Positions 46,224 to 53,685 of a stretch of DNA of 64,000 nucleotides are shown in pieces (positions within the stretch are counted from its first letter, which is position 1; every line of letters starts with the position of its first letter). The position numbers and the translations under genes are program-made. This stretch comes from Bacteroidales bacterium (GTDB taxonomy: Bacteria > Bacteroidota > Bacteroidia > Bacteroidales > UBA4417). Below the pieces are notes generated by a model. The model was not told the origin of the DNA and did not search any database. It saw only the letters and a program-made list of their open reading frames with translations. The stretch is from NCBI GenBank assembly GCA_030654075.1, contig JAURYB010000056.1, positions 62,001 through 126,000 on the forward strand. Direction: 5' to 3'.

Positions 46224-46435
46224 GTCAGAAGACCGAAGTCGGAAGACAGAAGTTGATACTAACATGATAGAAAACTCTGCCATCGAAACGCAGGTTCAAG
46301 ACTATTAAGAGTCTGATTTAAAATACTGATTTAAATTTCAGATGGGGCGAGTGGTGACATAGAAAGGGCGATGACAGAAATAATTTATTAAAATTGAACT
46401 TCAATCTTGGATTCTTCCGACTTCGGTCTTCTGAC
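46224..46435. repeat. GTCGGAAG-arm hairpin element (copy 2)
   Basis: The 23 bases at 46224-46246 (beginning GTCAGAAGACCGAAGTCGG) are the exact reverse complement of 46413-46435. The ~166-base interior has no coding capacity. The arm sequence is the same family as at 16425-16751 and 52739-52901. Confidence 0.8.
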
Positions 46436-46746
46436 TTCCGACAATTTTTTAAACTCCTAAATCAACAGAGAACCAGTTTTATTTTTGCATTAATTTACTA
46501 TATTGATTTTAATCATTTAATTTAATGACGTGTGACAGTTTTTACTTTGAGTAGTTATAATATATTCTAATGTATTCATATTCAGATATATAAAATCATT
46601 GCAACGAATTTATAAAGATTCTAAAGAAGCGCGTAATTACTTGATAATGTGTATTATGTATTCTTTCATAATTTTATTAAAATTCTGCTGCCTGATAACT
46701 GTCAGCATATCAGCGAAATACACATATAGGTATATAAGTAGCATTT

Positions 46747-46777
46747 TTTGTATGTGATTCAGTTTACTATACCTTTG
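46747..46777 (+). promoter_or_regulatory. Promoter of the sulfur/molybdoenzyme operon
   Basis: TTTG (46747-46750), a 19-base spacer and TACCTTTG (46770-46777) match the Bacteroidota consensus TTTG-N19-TAnnTTTG exactly. The leader to the first start codon would be ~60 bases. Confidence 0.75.
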
Positions 46778-46845
46778 TTAATCAATAAACAATGAAACCT
46801 CATTCGGGTATTGTAAATGACTGATTGTTAAAAGAATAAAATCAC

Positions 46846-49083
46846 ATGAAGACAAGGAGAGATTTTATTAAAATTTCAGCGATAGGCCTCGGAGCCACTG
46901 CCGTTACGGCTGGTGCCGCCAAAGCTGTGCTGGGTTCATCTTTGTTTGGTAACGACAGCGAGAATGAAACAGAAAACTTACGCAGGGTTCCTACCTATTG
47001 CGAAGTATGTTTCTGGAAATGTGCCGGCTGGGCTCATGTTACCGAAGATGGAAATATAAAAAAGATCACGGGAAATGACGATGATCCGCAATGCAACGGC
47101 AGGCTTTGTCCGCGTGGTACCGGTGGAGTTGGCATGTTTTCGGACCCTGACAGGTTAAAAACCCCACTTATCCGCGTTGGAAAAGTTGGTAACCAAACCT
47201 ACAGGGAAGCCAGCTGGGAAGAAGCATTTGATTACATAGCAAAAAAAATGAGTGACCTGAAGGCCAAATACGGGCCCGAAAGCATGGCATTGTTTTTCCA
47301 CGGCTCATCAGGAAATCATTTTTCGCACCTGATGAAAGCATACGGAACCACAAACCTGGCTGCTCCTTCGTTTGCGCAATGCCGCGGTCCGCGCGATGTG
47401 GGCTTCGAAGCCACATTTGGCGAATCAGTAAGCAGTCCCGAAGTTACCGACATACGCGATACAAAATGCCTGGTGCTCATAGGTTCACATATAGGTGAAA
47501 ATATGCACAACGGCCAGGTGCAGGAAATGAGCGAGGCGATCGACAAAGGCGCTGTTATCATAACAGTTGATCCACGGCTTTCAACAGCTGCTTCCAAATC
47601 AAAATTCTGGCTGCCGATAAAACCTTCTACGGATATCGCACTGTTGTTAGCATGGATTCATGTGCTGATTAATGATGAGTTATATAATAAGGAATATATA
47701 TCAGCGTATGCTGAAGGATTTGAAGAGTTGAAAGCTCATGTTAAACCTTTTACCCCCGAATGGGCCTATGGAATTACCACACTGAAACCTGCCCTGATCC
47801 GCAGCACAGCCCGCGAAATGGCTAATGCAGCCCCTTCGGTAATTATTCACCCGGGTCGTCATGCGGCATGGTATGGTGACGATGTGCAGCGTACACGCGC
47901 AATTGCCATACTTAATGCTTTGCTGGGCTCATGGGGAAACAGGGGTGGAATCTTTTTTAAAGAAGGCATTAAAATCCCTGAATTCCCGCATCCTGAATAC
48001 CCAAAACCAGCCTGGTCGTGGAAAGACCTCATGGATGGAAAATATCCACTGGCAAATGAGGCTGTTACCAACTCAGTTATTGAAGCATCCTATCCTAAAG
48101 ACGGCAAAGAAGCAAGAATAAAAGGATGGTTTATTTCGGGTACAAATCTTGTGGCATCGGTTCCGTTAAAAGAAGAACTTCAGAAGGCAATGCAGGCCCT
48201 CGAATTGATAGTGGTTGTGGATACAATGCCAATGGAAATTACCGATTATGCCGATGTTGTTTTACCTGAATGCACTTATCTGGAACGATACGACGATATC
48301 CGTGCAACTGCGCACCGCGAACCAACGCTTTGCCTTCGTATGCCAGCTGCTGAGCCTAAACATCAAACCAAACCAGCATGGTGGATTGCCAAACAACTTG
48401 GCGAAAAGCTCGGACTTGGTGCATACTTTAACTTTAAAGAATACTCAGAAGTACTCGACTGGCAGCTCAAACAAGTTGGTTCATCCCTCGAGGAGCTTCA
48501 GCGGATTGGAGTAAAAAAATCATCACGAAAAACTTCACCGTACATTGAACCCGGGGCTGATCATCAGTTTAAAACAGCATCAGGGAAAATACAGTTGTTT
48601 TCGCACGAGATGGCTGAAGCCGGATTTGACCCCATGCCTGTATTTACTCAGCATCCCGAACCACAGGAAGGTTTCTACCGCCTGATATACGGCCGCGCGC
48701 CTATGCATACGTTCAGCCGCACAGCCAACAACCCGAACCTGGTGGCGCTTATGCCCGAAAATTCGGTCTGGATCAATCCCGGTGTAGCCAAAATCTGGGG
48801 AATAAAAAAAGATCAGTATGTCTGGCTTAAAAACCAGGATGGCGCCGTTTCGAACTTCGCTGTTAAAGTAAGGCTTACGGAGCGTATACGGTGGGACTCC
48901 GTTTATATTGTACATGGATTCGGGCATCATCACAAACCCCTGAAATTTGCATATGGAAGAGGCGTGAACGACACCGAACTTATTACAAACGTTATGATGG
49001 ATCCCATTATGGGCGGTACGGGTATGAGGGGAAATTTTATTACATTTTTAACTGAAGATCCACGAAAGGAGGCTGAAGCATGA
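46846..49083 (+). CDS. psrA: Molybdopterin oxidoreductase catalytic subunit, PsrA/PhsA (polysulfide/thiosulfate reductase) type
   Basis: 745 residues. A Tat signal peptide with the twin-arginine motif KTRRDFIK sends the folded enzyme to the periplasm. A [4Fe-4S] site (CEVCFWKCAG, then CNGRLCPRG) is followed by the bis-MGD domains. Cys ~178 in SFAQCRGPRD is at the expected Mo-ligand position, as in PsrA/PhsA rather than the Ser or Asp of DMSO or nitrate reductases. It starts the operon, and its stop overlaps the next start (ATGA), so it is coupled to the iron-sulfur subunit. Polysulfide, thiosulfate or tetrathionate are likely substrates given the sulfur-handling genes downstream. Related arsenic or sulfite enzymes cannot be excluded. 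Confidence 0.87.
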   Translation: MKTRRDFIKISAIGLGATAVTAGAAKAVLGSSLFGNDSENETENLRRVPTYCEVCFWKCAGWAHVTEDGNIKKITGNDDDPQCNGRLCPRGTGGVGMFSDPDRLKTPLIRVGKVGNQTYREASWEEAFDYIAKKMSDLKAKYGPESMALFFHGSSGNHFSHLMKAYGTTNLAAPSFAQCRGPRDVGFEATFGESVSSPEVTDIRDTKCLVLIGSHIGENMHNGQVQEMSEAIDKGAVIITVDPRLSTAASKSKFWLPIKPSTDIALLLAWIHVLINDELYNKEYISAYAEGFEELKAHVKPFTPEWAYGITTLKPALIRSTAREMANAAPSVIIHPGRHAAWYGDDVQRTRAIAILNALLGSWGNRGGIFFKEGIKIPEFPHPEYPKPAWSWKDLMDGKYPLANEAVTNSVIEASYPKDGKEARIKGWFISGTNLVASVPLKEELQKAMQALELIVVVDTMPMEITDYADVVLPECTYLERYDDIRATAHREPTLCLRMPAAEPKHQTKPAWWIAKQLGEKLGLGAYFNFKEYSEVLDWQLKQVGSSLEELQRIGVKKSSRKTSPYIEPGADHQFKTASGKIQLFSHEMAEAGFDPMPVFTQHPEPQEGFYRLIYGRAPMHTFSRTANNPNLVALMPENSVWINPGVAKIWGIKKDQYVWLKNQDGAVSNFAVKVRLTERIRWDSVYIVHGFGHHHKPLKFAYGRGVNDTELITNVMMDPIMGGTGMRGNFITFLTEDPRKEAEA

Positions 49084-49613
49084 GGTACGCAATGGCTATC
49101 GACACCAAAAAATGTGTAGGCTGCAGCGACTGTGTTGTTGCCTGCCAGACTGAAAATAATGTACCTATTGGCTTTTGCCGCGACTGGGTAACTGAAACCG
49201 TTGATGGAACCTATCCTAATGTAAACATTGAATTACGTTCGGAACGTTGCAATCACTGCGATAATTCACCTTGCGTACGTTGCTGTCCAACCGGTGCAAG
49301 CCATTTTGAGGATGGTGGAATTGTGCTGGTAACTCACAACAAATGCATTGGATGTGGCGCATGTATTGAATCCTGCCCGTACGAAGCAAGGTATTCACAC
49401 CCCGACGGGTATGTAGATAAATGTACTTTCTGTATTCACCGCGTCCGTAAAGGAGAAAATCCGGCCTGTGTAAGCGTTTGCCCAACCAGCTGCATGTATT
49501 TTGGTGACCTTGATGATCCGAATTCAGAAATTGTAAATGTTCTGAAAAACCGGAAATTCAATGCATTGGCCCCCGAAGCAGGAACCAAACCAAATATCTT
49601 TTACCTGACCTGA
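49080..49613 (+). CDS. psrB: Four-cluster ferredoxin subunit, PsrB type
   Basis: 177 residues with four cysteine groups for [4Fe-4S] clusters: CVGCSDCVVAC; CNHCDNSPCVRCC; CIGCGACIESC; and CTFCIHR with CVSVC. This is the DmsB/PsrB arrangement and wires the Mo site to the membrane subunit. No signal peptide is present, as is normal because the subunit rides with the Tat-exported catalytic partner. It overlaps the preceding gene by four bases, and the NrfD-like gene follows 22 bases later. Confidence 0.92.
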   Translation: MRYAMAIDTKKCVGCSDCVVACQTENNVPIGFCRDWVTETVDGTYPNVNIELRSERCNHCDNSPCVRCCPTGASHFEDGGIVLVTHNKCIGCGACIESCPYEARYSHPDGYVDKCTFCIHRVRKGENPACVSVCPTSCMYFGDLDDPNSEIVNVLKNRKFNALAPEAGTKPNIFYLT

Positions 49614-49635
49614 TAAATTAAAATTTCGTTTTAAG

Positions 49636-50577
49636 ATGAAAGAAGAATTATTTGTAAGTGGTCGCAATATTCCTAATATTGACCCTTATCTCCATATCTG
49701 GCACTGGCAAATCCCAATCTATCTTTTCCTGGGTGGCCTGGCGGCTGGAATACTGTTTCTGGCAGCTGTTTATACCATTCTTGGTAAAGACAAAGAAATG
49801 CAGGCAACCGTAAAATGGGCTCCGTTTATTGTGCCTTTTGCACTGATCATCGGTTTGTTTATGCTTTTCCTCGACTTAAAGCACAAGCTTTATTTCTGGC
49901 AGTTATACACCACCATCCGTCTTGAATCTCCAATGGGCTGGGGCGCCTGGGTATTGATGATCATGACTCCGATTTCAATCATCTGGTCGGCCAGCTATGT
50001 AAGAGAAGTATTCCCAAACTGGGACTGGAAATTTAAGTTTCTATATGCTTTTGAAGCATGGGTTATTAAAAACCGGTGGTACATTGCATGGCCAATGGCA
50101 ATTTATGCCGTTATTCTTGGAATTTATACGGGTATTCTGCTTTCAGCATTCAATGCACGGCCTTTATGGAATACAACTATACTCGGGCCTCTGTTCCTGG
50201 TATCCGGCATGTCGACGGGTGCCGCTAGCATTATTCTGATGAGTAAAAACCATGAAGAACGCCGCCTTATCGGCCGTCTCGACCTGTTGTTTATTGCGGT
50301 CGAATTGTTCTTCATTGTCCATATGATCATGGGATTCCTGGCCGGATCACAAGTACAGATCGACGCTGCTAACTTATTTCTGGGCGGTGAATTTACGGTT
50401 CCGTTCTTTGTATTTGTAATCCTTTTAGGACTTCTGCTACCAGCAGTATTGGAAACTCTCGAACTTATCGGCTTCAAAGTTCCGATCATAATTCCTGCCA
50501 TTCTGGTTTTGCTTGGAGGACTGATATTCAGGTTTATTATGGTTGAGGCGGGGCAGGTTACACGGTATTTGTATTGA
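49636..50577 (+). CDS. psrC: NrfD/PsrC-type quinone-interacting membrane subunit
   Basis: 313 residues with about eight to nine membrane helices. The start WQIPIYLFLGGLAAGILFLA is typical of the NrfD/PsrC family, and the segments DLKHKLYFWQLYTTIRLESPMGWGAW and SGMSTGAASIILM fit well. It anchors the molybdoenzyme and ferredoxin subunits and exchanges electrons with menaquinol or menaquinone. It contains no haem ligand pattern. It completes a standard CISM-type complex (A-B-C gene order). Confidence 0.9.
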   Translation: MKEELFVSGRNIPNIDPYLHIWHWQIPIYLFLGGLAAGILFLAAVYTILGKDKEMQATVKWAPFIVPFALIIGLFMLFLDLKHKLYFWQLYTTIRLESPMGWGAWVLMIMTPISIIWSASYVREVFPNWDWKFKFLYAFEAWVIKNRWYIAWPMAIYAVILGIYTGILLSAFNARPLWNTTILGPLFLVSGMSTGAASIILMSKNHEERRLIGRLDLLFIAVELFFIVHMIMGFLAGSQVQIDAANLFLGGEFTVPFFVFVILLGLLLPAVLETLELIGFKVPIIIPAILVLLGGLIFRFIMVEAGQVTRYLY

Positions 50578-50730
50578 TGAATGTAATAAAATAAGGAATG
50601 AAAAACATGTAACATATAATTAAAAATGGTAAAGTAAATCATATTCAACACTTTGTCATTTAATGTTTTATGTTTAGTGTTTATCATTATCAAAAAAAAA
50701 CAGAAAACCTAACTCAAAAATCTGTTAATC

Positions 50731-51258
50731 ATGGAAAAAATGAAACGAGACGGCACCTTCTATATCAACCCATATCTGGGGGGGATTTTATTGGGCCTGG
50801 TGCTATTCGGCACATATTATATTACTGGTCGTGGACTTGGCGCAAGTGGGGCCGTTAAAAGTTCTGTAGTATCAGCTGTTCATACAGTAGCCCCGGTTCA
50901 TGCTGAAGAAAATAAATACTACAGTAAATTCCTGAGCGACGATGCCAGCCCAATGAGTAACTGGCTGGTTTTCGAGGTAATAGGTGTAATTGTCGGAGGC
51001 TTCCTTTCAGGAACACTTTACGGACGGTTAAAGTTAAGAGTTGAGCATTCACCAAAGATTACCGGCAAAACCAGGCTTATTGCAGCCTTGGCCGGAGGAA
51101 TCCTTTTTGGAGTTGGTTCCCAGTTTGCCCGGGGATGTACCAGCGGTGCAGCGCTTAGTGGTATGGCTGTATTGTCGGCATCAGGGATTATAACAATGAT
51201 GGCCATTTTCGGCTCGGCTTACCTGTTTTCCTGGATTTTTAAGAAATTGTGGATTTAG
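50731..51258 (+). CDS. Half-size YeeE/YedE family permease, first of a pair
   Basis: 175 residues with about four to five helices. The conserved cysteine motif QFARGCTSGAALSG is the family signature of YeeE/YedE (DUF395) proteins, among which the thiosulfate importer TsuA is characterised. Full-length members have two such halves in one chain of ~350 residues. Here each half is a separate gene, like PmpA/PmpB pairs, so the functional unit is probably a heterodimer with the product of the gene at 51469. It probably carries thiosulfate or another sulfur compound through the inner membrane. It follows the Psr genes and is separated from its partner by a short hairpin element. Confidence 0.83.
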   Translation: MEKMKRDGTFYINPYLGGILLGLVLFGTYYITGRGLGASGAVKSSVVSAVHTVAPVHAEENKYYSKFLSDDASPMSNWLVFEVIGVIVGGFLSGTLYGRLKLRVEHSPKITGKTRLIAALAGGILFGVGSQFARGCTSGAALSGMAVLSASGIITMMAIFGSAYLFSWIFKKLWI

Positions 51259-51332
51259 TGAAGATGAATCTCTGGCTGGATATTTTAAGTTAGAAGTAAT
51301 CCTATTGACAAGCATCAAGAAATACATTTAAA

Positions 51333-51430
51333 GATTTAAGAACAAGGATCAACGATTTTAGATTTTAGAAGTAAAACTAAATCCTTGGAGAAATCATAAT
51401 TCATAAATCGTTAATCGATATTCTTAAATC
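51333..51430. repeat. Imperfect ~25-bp inverted repeat between the two YeeE halves
   Basis: GATTTAAGAACAAGGATCAA (from 51333) is similar to the reverse complement of the right end (AACGATT...TTCTTAAATC, to 51430), with about 20 of 25 positions matching. The interior is AT-rich and non-coding. It is distinct in sequence from the other hairpin families in the window. Confidence 0.55.
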
Positions 51431-51468
51431 AAATAAAACATACATAAACTCATTTAATAATAAAATAT

Positions 51469-52062
51469 ATGGTAGGACCTCTTATTCCCATGGGTGTTAT
51501 TCCCGAAACCTGGAACAATGTAATCGCATTGTTACTGGGAGTCGGTTTCGGCTTTGCTCTCGAAGCCTCCGGGTTTTCTTCTTCACGCAAAATCATGGGG
51601 ACCTTTTTCGGGTATGATTTTGTGGTTTTGCGCGTGTTTTTTACCGCTGCAATAACTGCCATGACAGGCATCTTTTATTTCGATTACATGGGCTGGATGG
51701 ATATGTCCATGCTATATATCAATCCATATTATGTTATGTCGGCAATTATCGGCGGTATTATAATGGGATTTGGCTTTGCCCTGGGAGGCTTTTGCCCAGG
51801 CACCAGTTTTACAGGTATTGCCATCGGTAAGATTGATGCTATGGTTTTCAGCGGCGGATTGTTTATTGGTGTATTTATTTTCTCAGAACTTTATCCGCTA
51901 TTTCAAGGATTATACAACAGTGGGAATATGGGAGGAGCCAAGATTTACGATCTCCTGGGCATGCGCGAAACCGTTTTTGCCTTCCTGCTGATCGTTGCAG
52001 CAGTCGGGATGTTTTATGGGGCTGCTTTTGTTGAAAAGAAGGTTAAAAAAGTTGAGTATTAA
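51469..52062 (+). CDS. Half-size YeeE/YedE family permease, second of a pair
   Basis: 197 residues with about five helices. The signature GFALGGFCPGTSFTGIAIGKID holds the conserved cysteine of the second YeeE half. ALEASGFSSSRKIMGTFFG near the N-terminus is a typical family opening. With the preceding half it should form one sulfur-compound channel. The rhodanese-like gene follows 11 bases after its stop, so transport and sulfur handling are translationally close. Confidence 0.85.
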   Translation: MVGPLIPMGVIPETWNNVIALLLGVGFGFALEASGFSSSRKIMGTFFGYDFVVLRVFFTAAITAMTGIFYFDYMGWMDMSMLYINPYYVMSAIIGGIIMGFGFALGGFCPGTSFTGIAIGKIDAMVFSGGLFIGVFIFSELYPLFQGLYNSGNMGGAKIYDLLGMRETVFAFLLIVAAVGMFYGAAFVEKKVKKVEY

Positions 52063-52073
52063 TAAATAAGACT

Positions 52074-52697
52074 ATGAACAAAAGATATCTGCTACTGGCA
52101 GGCATAATAATAGCACTTGGAGTAGGAATACTCTTCATGCCTGCAAAGGATACTTCCAAACAAACTCAACCCGAACTTCTGCTCGCGGCTATTGATGATC
52201 CATCAAGGTTCCTGAGCACGGATGATATCACCGACAGGCTTGTAAAAAAGGACCCGGCGCTCATGGTGATTGACGTGAGATCAGAATCACAGTTCAAAGC
52301 TTTTTCTATTCCCGGAGCAATCAATATTCCCGCAGATTCTCTTCTTTCAGCTTCAGCACAGGAAATACTGAATCAAAAAGAAATGGATAAAGTTTTTTAT
52401 TCAAATGCAGACGTTACTTCCGACCAAGCCTGGATCATTTGCAAACGAATGGGTATGCAACGGATTTATGTAATGCAGGGCGGAGTAAATAAGTGGTTTA
52501 ACACCATAGTTAAAGCTGAAAAACCTGCCGAAGCTGCCCCCATTGAAGCAATGGAACTGTATCAGTTCAGGATAGCAGCATGTCAGTATTTCTTTGGAAG
52601 TCCACTTATGGCTTCAACGCCAAAAGTTGCTGCTGACAAGAAAAAGGTAAGCGTTGTAAAAAAGAAATCCGAAGCTGCATCGGGTGGTGGTTGTTAA
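52074..52697 (+). CDS. Membrane-anchored rhodanese-fold protein without catalytic Cys and with an SGGGC C-terminus
   Basis: 207 residues. An N-terminal anchor or uncleaved signal (~4-23) exposes the rest to the periplasm. A rhodanese fold follows: VIDVRSESQFKAFSIPGAIN near 65-84 and MQGGVNKWFN near 134-143. The active-site loop, where family enzymes have C-x-x-G-x-R, reads VFYSNADVTS (107-116), so the catalytic Cys is absent. After the domain there is a Lys/Ala/Val-rich tail ending AASGGGC, with Cys207 as the last residue; Cys123 and Cys170 are the only others. The next gene has the same tail. I infer a tethered sulfur carrier or thiol anchor rather than a classical sulfurtransferase. Confidence 0.8.
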   Translation: MNKRYLLLAGIIIALGVGILFMPAKDTSKQTQPELLLAAIDDPSRFLSTDDITDRLVKKDPALMVIDVRSESQFKAFSIPGAINIPADSLLSASAQEILNQKEMDKVFYSNADVTSDQAWIICKRMGMQRIYVMQGGVNKWFNTIVKAEKPAEAAPIEAMELYQFRIAACQYFFGSPLMASTPKVAADKKKVSVVKKKSEAASGGGC

Positions 52698-52738
52698 TTA
52701 GTATTCTACCTCGATTGCAATGGAATTGGGGGTAAAAA

Positions 52739-52901
52739 GTCGGAAGTCGGAAGTCCGAAGAAAATACTAGCTAGCTGCAAAATTCCACTCAATAAAATCA
52801 GGTTCAGAATAAATAAGAAGAATGTTAATTACCAAAATGTGTGATACAGTGGCGAAAAAAGTTTTACCGAAACTCCTGGCTTCCGTCTTCTGACTTCCGA
52901 C
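52739..52901. repeat. GTCGGAAGTC-arm hairpin element (copy 3)
   Basis: GTCGGAAGTC (52739-52748) and GACTTCCGAC (52892-52901) are exact inverse arms, with weaker pairing continuing inward (about 18 of 22). The interior is non-coding. It lies between the two rhodanese-fold genes and belongs with the elements at 16425 and 46224. Confidence 0.7.
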
Positions 52902-52959
52902 AACTTATTTCGACCTGTTAAAATAGACCTTCGATTATACATGCAAAACAAAGAATACA

Positions 52960-53601
52960 ATGGACGAACTTAATAAAACCAACCGGCTTACGATAGCAGT
53001 TATCGGAATTGTGCTGGTAATAATTATTGGATTGGTCACCCTGAGAAGACCCGATATTAAATATTCCTTAACTCCTGCTGAAAGCCTCGCCCTACTTAAT
53101 GATCCTGCCTCAGTCATTACACCAGAAAAAGCAACTGCTTTGTTGAAAGACAGTTCCGGTAAAACTGTATTTATCGATGTTCGCAATTCAATAGCTTTTG
53201 ACCGGGGACACATTAAAAATGCAGTCAATATTCCGGTTCGCGAATTGTTTGCAAAAAAAAGCATGTCTGCATTCCGGGATATTGAAAAAGCCGGACAAAC
53301 CGCAGTTCTGTATGGTGAAACCCAGCAACAGGCAAATGGCCCATGGTTTATGCTCAGGCAAACGGGTTTTAAAAACGTATTGCTTTTTACAGGCAGCTAT
53401 ACACAACTTGATATTGCAAACTCCGATTCAACTACCAGGTTTTTGCCCCAGTTAAGCGAAACACCGCTCATTAATACTGCAGCATTGAAAGCGATTTCAA
53501 CTCCGGTTGCTGGCGGAAAAGATATTGTAAAGCCTGCTCAAAAAGCCAAAAAGGCAGTTGCTCCTGTTAAAAAAGAAGCATCGTCAGGTGGTGGTTGTTA
53601 A
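52960..53601 (+). CDS. Second membrane-anchored rhodanese-fold protein, its only Cys being the last residue (SGGGC)
   Basis: 213 residues. One N-terminal helix (~10-27) leads to a linker that resembles the upstream protein (SLALLNDPASVITPEKATAL versus LLAAIDDPSRFLSTDDI). The rhodanese domain begins VFIDVRNSIAFDRGHIKNAVNIP. The loop that should bear the catalytic Cys reads VLYGETQQQA (~116-125) without Cys. The C-terminus is a Lys/Ala/Pro/Val-rich stretch ending EASSGGGC, and Cys213 is the only cysteine of the protein. The two proteins are paralogues with the same odd architecture. A hairpin terminator ends the operon 28 bp later. Confidence 0.8.
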   Translation: MDELNKTNRLTIAVIGIVLVIIIGLVTLRRPDIKYSLTPAESLALLNDPASVITPEKATALLKDSSGKTVFIDVRNSIAFDRGHIKNAVNIPVRELFAKKSMSAFRDIEKAGQTAVLYGETQQQANGPWFMLRQTGFKNVLLFTGSYTQLDIANSDSTTRFLPQLSETPLINTAALKAISTPVAGGKDIVKPAQKAKKAVAPVKKEASSGGGC

Positions 53602-53628
53602 TACCTGAATTTGATAAAATAATTTGAG

Positions 53629-53652
53629 AGGCTACCTGAGGGTAGCCTTTTT
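53629..53652 (+). terminator. Intrinsic terminator of the sulfur operon
   Basis: AGGCTACC pairs with GGTAGCCT across TGAG, followed by a T5 run. It is placed between the last rhodanese-like gene and the convergent surface-protein gene. Confidence 0.85.
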
Positions 53653-53685
53653 AGTTTAAAAATCTATTCAAGATATTTTTTGAGA

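Larger units (their letters stand above)
46160..46845. other. Intergenic region between sugar locus 2 and the sulfur locus
   Basis: It contains a 212-bp hairpin element with 23-bp arms and, at its right end, the promoter of the molybdoenzyme operon. The remaining ~300 bases are AT-rich and show no gene. Confidence 0.6.

Noticed and set aside
46846-49083. Nitrate reductase or formate dehydrogenase identity for the molybdoenzyme
   Set aside because: The Mo-ligand region has Cys in AQCRGP without the Asp of nitrate reductases, no Sec codon is present, and the partner subunits and neighbours fit the Psr/Phs group.
50124-50693. 189-residue frame opposite the NrfD/PsrC-type gene
   Set aside because: It is antisense to a well-recognised membrane protein gene and has no family features.
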